Made by a program: the position numbers and the translations under genes. Below, piece after piece: positions 15,869 through 19,876 of a stretch of DNA of 19,876 nt. Position 1 is the first letter of the stretch. Every line of letters starts with the position of its first letter. The stretch comes from Candidatus Latescibacterota bacterium (GTDB taxonomy: Bacteria > Krumholzibacteriota > Krumholzibacteriia > WVZY01 > JAKEHA01), in contig JAKEHA010000004.1 in assembly GCA_022615275.1 (NCBI GenBank), forward strand, positions 1 to 19,876, in the 5' to 3' direction. The notes under the pieces are model-generated. The model did no database searches. It saw only the letters and a program-made list of their open reading frames with translations, and had not been told where the DNA came from.

Positions 15869-17929
15869 ATGAGCAGTCCCATCGCGCCCAAAGTTCGCGT
15901 CGGCTTGGTCGGCGCCGGCTACGTGGCCGCGCACCACCTGCGCGCCCTGAACGCGCTGCCGTTCGTCGACGTGGTCGGCATTTGCGACCGCGACCGCGCG
16001 CGCGCCGAGGCCCTGGCGAAGAGGTTCCGCGTGGGGGCGGTGTACACCGACCTCGCCTCCATGGCGTCCGCCAAGCCCGACGTAATTCACATCCTCACTC
16101 CGCCCGAATCGCATTGCGCGCTGGCGATCGCCGCGATGGACATGGGCTGCCACGTTTTCGTCGAAAAGCCCATGGCGGAGTCGCTCGAAGAGTGCGACCG
16201 CATGATCGAGCACGCGCACGCGAAGGGCGTGGTGCTTTCCGTCAATCACTCCGACCGCTTCGACCCCGTGGTCCTGAAGGCGATCGACGTGGCGCGCTCG
16301 GGTAAGATCGGCGACGTCCTCGCGGTGCATTCGATTCGCAGCTCGGACTATCCCACGTATGCGGGCGGTCCCTTGCCGCAACCCTACCGACAGGGTTCGT
16401 ATCCATTTCGCGACCTGGGCGTGCACAGCCTGTATCTGATCGAGAGCTTCGTGGGCCCCGTACACACGCTTTCGGTCAACTTCTACGCGTCGGGGCGCAA
16501 CCCCATGCTCACCTTCGACGAGTGGCGCGCGTACGCGGAGTGCGAGCACGGCACCGGCTATGCGTACCTGTCGTGGAACACGCGCCCCATCCAAAGTGAA
16601 CTCGAGATCCACGGCACGCGGGGTGTGATCAAGGTCGACCGTTTCCTGCAGGTGTGCGACGTCAATCGTATCCTGCCGGGACCGAAGCAGATCGGGAATA
16701 TCATGAACGGCGCGCGCAACGCGCTGCGCCGCGCCTTCGTCATCCCGTGGAACTTGGTGCGTTTCATGACGGGGTCGCTCAAGCCGTCTCCGGGCATCTA
16801 TCGCTGCGTGCAGGACTTTCACATCGCGCTGCATACCAACAAACCCATCCCGGTCCCGGCGGAGGAAGGGCGGCGCATGGCCAAGTGGATCGACTTTGCC
16901 AGTCGCGACGCCGACCACCAGAAAGCGCAGCAGTTGTCCCACGAACTGACCAAGCCGATCGCGCGTTCACGCGTGCTGGTGACCGGCGGCGGTGGGTTCC
17001 TCGGCCGCGCGCTGGTTGAGCGCTTGCGCGAGAACGGCGAGTCGAGTCGCCTGCTGCTGCGCCGCGGCGACGCGGGCGCCGAGAATGTGGTGGTGGGAAG
17101 CCTGGGCACGCCCGAAGTCGTCGACCGCGCCGTGCAAGGCGTCGAGGTCGTGTACCACGTCGGCGCCGCCATGAAGGGCGGCAAGGAGGAATTCGAGCAG
17201 GGAACCGTCTGGGGCACGCGCAACGTGATCGATGCGTGCGTGAAGCACGGGGCGAAGCTCGTCTACGTCAGCTCGATGAGTGTGGCCGACCACGCCGGCC
17301 ACGTTACCGGGACACCGGTGACGGAATCCTCGCCGTACGAGCCGCACCCCGACCGGCGCGGCGTGTACACGCAGACCAAGTTCCGCGCCGAGCAGATGGT
17401 GCTGGAGGCGATCCGTGACAAGGGCCTGCGCGCGGTCGTCGTGCGGCCGGGGCAGATCTTCGGGCCCGGAGCCGAGCACGTGACGCCCAACGGTGTCATC
17501 GGCATCGCGGGGCGCTGGATCGTCGCCGGCAAGGGCGATCGCAACCTGCCCCTCGTGTACCGCGACGACGTGATCGACGCCTTGCTGGCGAGCGAACGCT
17601 CGCCCGCCGCGATCGGTCAGGTCGTGAACGTGGTCGATCCGACTCCGGTCACGCAGAACGATTATCTCGGCTTCGCTGGCCGCACGCGCTCGCTGCGCGT
17701 GACACGCATGCCGGTGTGGATGCTCGTGATTCTCGCCTTCAAGATCGAGATTCTCGGGAAGATGATGAAGCGCGACGTGCCACTCTCGCGCTACAAGATC
17801 CGCTCGCTCACACCCTTGTGGCCCTTCGACGTCGCCAAGGCGCGCGACCTCCTGGGATGGTCTCCGCGCGTGGGAGCGATCGAGGGGTTGCGCCGCACGT
17901 TCGGCGGCGATCCCGCCGGCGGTCCGTGA
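15869..17929 (+). CDS. fusion of Gfo/Idh/MocA oxidoreductase and NAD-dependent epimerase/dehydratase
   Basis: One 686-residue reading frame holds two dinucleotide-binding enzymes. Residues about 1-355 are a Gfo/Idh/MocA protein: RVGLVGAGYVAAHHL (Rossmann), ICDRDRARAEALAKRF, DVIHILTPPESHC and the signature EKP (99-101, in VFVEKPMAESL), then an alpha/beta C-domain with NHSDRFDP and DLGVHSLYLIESF. Residues about 367-686 are an extended SDR: VLVTGGGGFLGRALVERL (373-379 for the glycine motif), YVSSMSVAD, Y500-x3-K504 in YTQTK, VVRPGQIFGPG, LPLVYRDDVIDALL and a tail with DVAKARDLLGWSPR, close to 3-beta-HSD-like or WcaG-like epimerases. It lies 13 bases after hldD with no ribosome-binding site (only TATATAA before ATG), so it is probably read with hldD. 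A role in nucleotide-sugar or surface glycan synthesis is inferred from that neighbour; the substrate is unknown. Confidence 0.85.
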   Translation: MSSPIAPKVRVGLVGAGYVAAHHLRALNALPFVDVVGICDRDRARAEALAKRFRVGAVYTDLASMASAKPDVIHILTPPESHCALAIAAMDMGCHVFVEKPMAESLEECDRMIEHAHAKGVVLSVNHSDRFDPVVLKAIDVARSGKIGDVLAVHSIRSSDYPTYAGGPLPQPYRQGSYPFRDLGVHSLYLIESFVGPVHTLSVNFYASGRNPMLTFDEWRAYAECEHGTGYAYLSWNTRPIQSELEIHGTRGVIKVDRFLQVCDVNRILPGPKQIGNIMNGARNALRRAFVIPWNLVRFMTGSLKPSPGIYRCVQDFHIALHTNKPIPVPAEEGRRMAKWIDFASRDADHQKAQQLSHELTKPIARSRVLVTGGGGFLGRALVERLRENGESSRLLLRRGDAGAENVVVGSLGTPEVVDRAVQGVEVVYHVGAAMKGGKEEFEQGTVWGTRNVIDACVKHGAKLVYVSSMSVADHAGHVTGTPVTESSPYEPHPDRRGVYTQTKFRAEQMVLEAIRDKGLRAVVVRPGQIFGPGAEHVTPNGVIGIAGRWIVAGKGDRNLPLVYRDDVIDALLASERSPAAIGQVVNVVDPTPVTQNDYLGFAGRTRSLRVTRMPVWMLVILAFKIEILGKMMKRDVPLSRYKIRSLTPLWPFDVAKARDLLGWSPRVGAIEGLRRTFGGDPAGGP

Positions 17930-17940
17930 GGTCTCCACGC

Positions 17941-17970
17941 AAAAAAAGGGTGCACGCATCGCGTGCACCC
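17941..17970 (-). terminator. strong intrinsic terminator, mainly for the minus-strand porin gene
   Basis: GGGTGCACGC (17948-17957) and GCGTGCACCC (17961-17970) form a perfect 10-base stem with a 3-base loop. Read on the minus strand it is followed by seven T (the A run 17941-17947), making a textbook terminator for the gene at 18117-19352, 146 bases after its stop. Read on the plus strand it is followed by CTTCTT, so it may also end the hldD operon, less efficiently. The rest of 17930-18116 shows no gene. Confidence 0.85.
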
Positions 17971-18116
17971 CTTCTTCGAGCTAAGCCGCGCCGGGCGCGG
18001 ACCACACCACACATCATCGCAGTGTGGGTACCCGGGTCAGACCGGACTCATTGTTCCGGCCCCGCGTCGGCGCGGCCAATCTATTATACAGCGCGTACGG
18101 ACGCCATTGCCAGCCC

Positions 18117-19352
18117 CTAGAACCCGAACGAGGCCTGGATGGCGGGAATCATGTCCCAGTCGCCCTCGAAGCGCGTCATCTGCGCCACGCCCTTGATCAC
18201 CAGATCGCGCGAGACGTGGTAGCCGATCCCGGATTCGACGCGGTATACGTTCTCGTCCCAGCTCATCGTGTTGCCCGCGCCGTCCTGGACCTCCCCGAAG
18301 ACCAGCGCGTCGGCGCGCAAGACCAGGTCCCACGCGGCCGCAAACGAGAGCACGGATTGCACGTAAAGCGACTGGTTGCTCAAGCCGTCGTTGCGGATGG
18401 GCGTGTCGTAGTGGTTGTAGAAGTATTCGCCCATGAACCAGAACTTCCATACCTTCCAGTCCACGCTCACGCCGTACAGATCCTGGTAGTAGTCGTTGAC
18501 GGTCTTGCCGACGGGGAGGTACGGCGCCACGGCCCGGTCCAGATACGCGCCGTGCGCGACCGATCCCCACACCTTCAAACCGGGCGTAAACGCGAAGCCG
18601 AGCTTGGCGTGGGTCGCGACGTTGTCGTTGAAGTCGGTGCCTTGCACGGCGGCGGACGGCGCGCCGAGCGTAATGCCGATGGCGAACTCGAGCTTGCCCA
18701 GCGTTCCCAGCGTGTAGGCGCCGTAGTTCCAGCAGTTGTCGTACAGCATGGGCATGGACGCGTCGCGATAGCCGCGCGTGCCGTTGGAGTCGGCGTAGGA
18801 GACGCCGTACTCCTGGCCGTTGCCCCGCTGCGACAAGAGGTCGTCGATGTCGTTGGGCATCATCGTGTAGGGAAGGCTGGACTTCCAGTACTGCATGAGC
18901 GGAATGCCCATGACCGGGTTTTTGTTCGAGTACGTGTGGCTGGCCCAGATGCCGTCGTGCACGGGAATCAAGCCGGCTTCGATGAAGACGTTGCGGCCCT
19001 CGTGCACGCGCTGCATCACGTAGCCCCCGTAGAAGCGAAACTCGTCGTAGCTCTCGGGGGAGATCAGGAACTGGAGAAAGACCGACGTGTTGCCGCGCTT
19101 CCCATCGACGAACAGGCGCGAGCGCAGCGCGTCGAAGTTGCCGTCATTGGTGTTGTTGGTGTTGAGGTAGCGATAGTCGCCCACGTCGGCCGCGACCAGG
19201 TCGACCAGCCCGCGCACCTGGATGGTGTTGGTGGCCTGCGCGCGCGCGCCGACGGCGACGCCGATCAGCACGAGGGCCAGCAGCGTGGCGATGGCGATCG
19301 AGCGCCCCGCGGTCGAGGGAACCATTTGCGTCGAGTGCATCGAGCGTCTCAT
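18117..19352 (-). CDS. outer-membrane beta-barrel (porin-like) protein
   Basis: ATG 19352 is supported by AAGGAG (19360-19365 on the complement) seven bases upstream. The 411-residue product has a signal peptide: Met-Arg-rich start, hydrophobic IAIATLLALVLIGVAV, cleavage after ARAQA. The mature chain alternates polar and hydrophobic residues with many aromatic strand ends (GNTSVFLQFLIS, FRFYGGYVMQR, YGVSYADSNGTRGYRD, WKVWKFWFMGEYFYNHYD, YRVESGIGYHVSRDLVIKGVAQM). It ends in QASFGF, with the terminal Phe used as a BAM assembly signal. This points to a roughly 16-18-stranded barrel, but no named porin family is recognised. The start overlaps the stop of the upstream histidine kinase by ATGA. A strong terminator lies downstream. 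Confidence 0.82.
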   Translation of the reverse strand: MRRSMHSTQMVPSTAGRSIAIATLLALVLIGVAVGARAQATNTIQVRGLVDLVAADVGDYRYLNTNNTNDGNFDALRSRLFVDGKRGNTSVFLQFLISPESYDEFRFYGGYVMQRVHEGRNVFIEAGLIPVHDGIWASHTYSNKNPVMGIPLMQYWKSSLPYTMMPNDIDDLLSQRGNGQEYGVSYADSNGTRGYRDASMPMLYDNCWNYGAYTLGTLGKLEFAIGITLGAPSAAVQGTDFNDNVATHAKLGFAFTPGLKVWGSVAHGAYLDRAVAPYLPVGKTVNDYYQDLYGVSVDWKVWKFWFMGEYFYNHYDTPIRNDGLSNQSLYVQSVLSFAAAWDLVLRADALVFGEVQDGAGNTMSWDENVYRVESGIGYHVSRDLVIKGVAQMTRFEGDWDMIPAIQASFGF

Positions 19353-19876
19353 ACCAGTACTCCTTGTTCCTTGTGCGGCACGGGCGCCGCGACGGCGGCC
19401 GCGCGACCGCCACGGGGAAGTGCGATCGCGAACGTGCTGCCGCGTCCGGGCGTGCTGGAAACCGTGATGCGGCCGCCGTGCTTCTCGACGATGGCCTTGC
19501 AAAGTGCCAGCCCCAAGCCGAAGCCCTTCGAACCGAACCCGTAGGTTCCCGACGAGTGGTGCATGACGTCGCCCACTTCGTAGATCTTGTCGAAGATCCA
19601 CTTGAGCTCGTGCTGCGGAATGCCGATGCCGGTGTCTTCGACCGTGATGTGCACTTCCCGCTCGCACTGACGCGTATGGACGTGCACGGTGCCGCCATCG
19701 GCGGTGAAACGGATCGCGTTGTCGAGAAGGGCCAGGAACGCGTCGGTGAAACGGCGCGGGTCGACGATTGCGTGCAGCGGCTCGTCGCCCAGCTCGAGCG
19801 TCAATCGCAGCTGGCGGCTCTCCGCGATTGCGCGCCGGCTGACGGCCGCCTCGCGCACGAGGTCGCGCACGTCGCG
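19349..19876 (-). CDS. sensor histidine kinase, C-terminal ATPase domain (5' part outside window)
   Basis: The frame is open to the window edge, so only the last 175 residues or so are seen. They form a HATPase_c domain: N-box FLALLDNAIRFTADGG, G1 box VEDTGIGIPQ, an F-box region LKWIFDKIYEVGD, a lid with HHSSGTYGFGSKG, and the G2 box GFGLGLALCKAIVEKHGG, ending STPGRGSTFAIALP and a short Ala-rich tail. The H-box and sensor domains lie beyond 19876. It would phosphorylate a response regulator that is not in the window. The TGA stop (19351-19349) overlaps the porin ATG as ATGA. The apparent GTG at 19870 is internal, not a start. Confidence 0.88.
   Translation of the reverse strand, partial: RDVRDLVREAAVSRRAIAESRQLRLTLELGDEPLHAIVDPRRFTDAFLALLDNAIRFTADGGTVHVHTRQCEREVHITVEDTGIGIPQHELKWIFDKIYEVGDVMHHSSGTYGFGSKGFGLGLALCKAIVEKHGGRITVSSTPGRGSTFAIALPRGGRAAAVAAPVPHKEQGVLV
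19360..19365 (-). promoter_or_regulatory. ribosome-binding site of the porin-like gene inside the kinase gene
   Basis: On the minus strand AAGGAG is placed 7 bases before ATG 19352, within the last codons of the histidine kinase. It fixes the porin start over later in-frame Met codons at 19340 and 19325. Confidence 0.7.

Noticed and set aside
18061..18080. GC-rich hairpin CCGCG/CGCGG as a second terminator near the porin gene end
   Set aside because: The stem is only 5 pairs and lacks a T run on either strand; the 17941-17970 structure is far better.
18024..19544. Long plus-strand open frame of 506 codons
   Set aside because: It is antisense to the porin and kinase genes, rich in His, Val, Arg and Gln as expected for a shadow frame in GC-rich DNA, with no domain and no ribosome-binding site.

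Overview
The window comes from a GC-rich Gram-negative bacterium: it has lipid A-core heptose synthesis, RND efflux, a beta-barrel outer-membrane protein and signal-peptide proteins. Two secreted proteins (2960-3526 and 3541-4410) end in a near-identical Thr-Trp-Gly...Lys...Leu-Tyr...Arg tail. The beta-helix one also carries a DPLFC / SPC / IGA-type C-terminal pattern that I associate with Candidatus Eisenbacteria and neighbouring FCB-type lineages. That placement is recollection, not a search result.

Left part (1-4410), accessory: a C-terminal remnant of an AlbA_2-type ATP-binding protein (60-458), then a promoter and a two-gene type IV toxin-antitoxin operon of the AbiE class (748-2815). 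The toxin gene is longer than usual because a WYL-like domain follows the nucleotidyltransferase. Two convergent genes for small exported proteins come next. Third codon positions here are less strictly G/C than in the efflux genes, which fits an acquired segment.

Middle (4449-5245): a good sigma70-like promoter, tRNA-Ser(TGA), tRNA-Ser(GCT), a small DUF3566-like membrane protein and tRNA-Arg(ACG); all three tRNA genes encode CCA. Then (5433-12924) a tight three-gene efflux operon: a periplasmic adaptor and two different RND pump subunits, resembling the MdtABC arrangement. No outer-membrane channel gene is in the window.

Right part (13030-19876): a small secreted protein gene that reads through only with one frameshift, a convergent MFS transporter, hldD (ADP-heptose epimerase), and directly after it a 686-residue fusion of a Gfo/Idh/MocA oxidoreductase to an NAD-dependent epimerase/dehydratase. 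A strong stem-loop separates this from a minus-strand pair: a sensor histidine kinase (cut by the window edge) overlapping by ATGA the gene of an outer-membrane beta-barrel protein.

Most promising for novelty: the AbiEii-WYL toxin, the shared C-terminal tail of the two secreted proteins, the Gfo/Idh-SDR fusion beside hldD, and the kinase/porin coupling.
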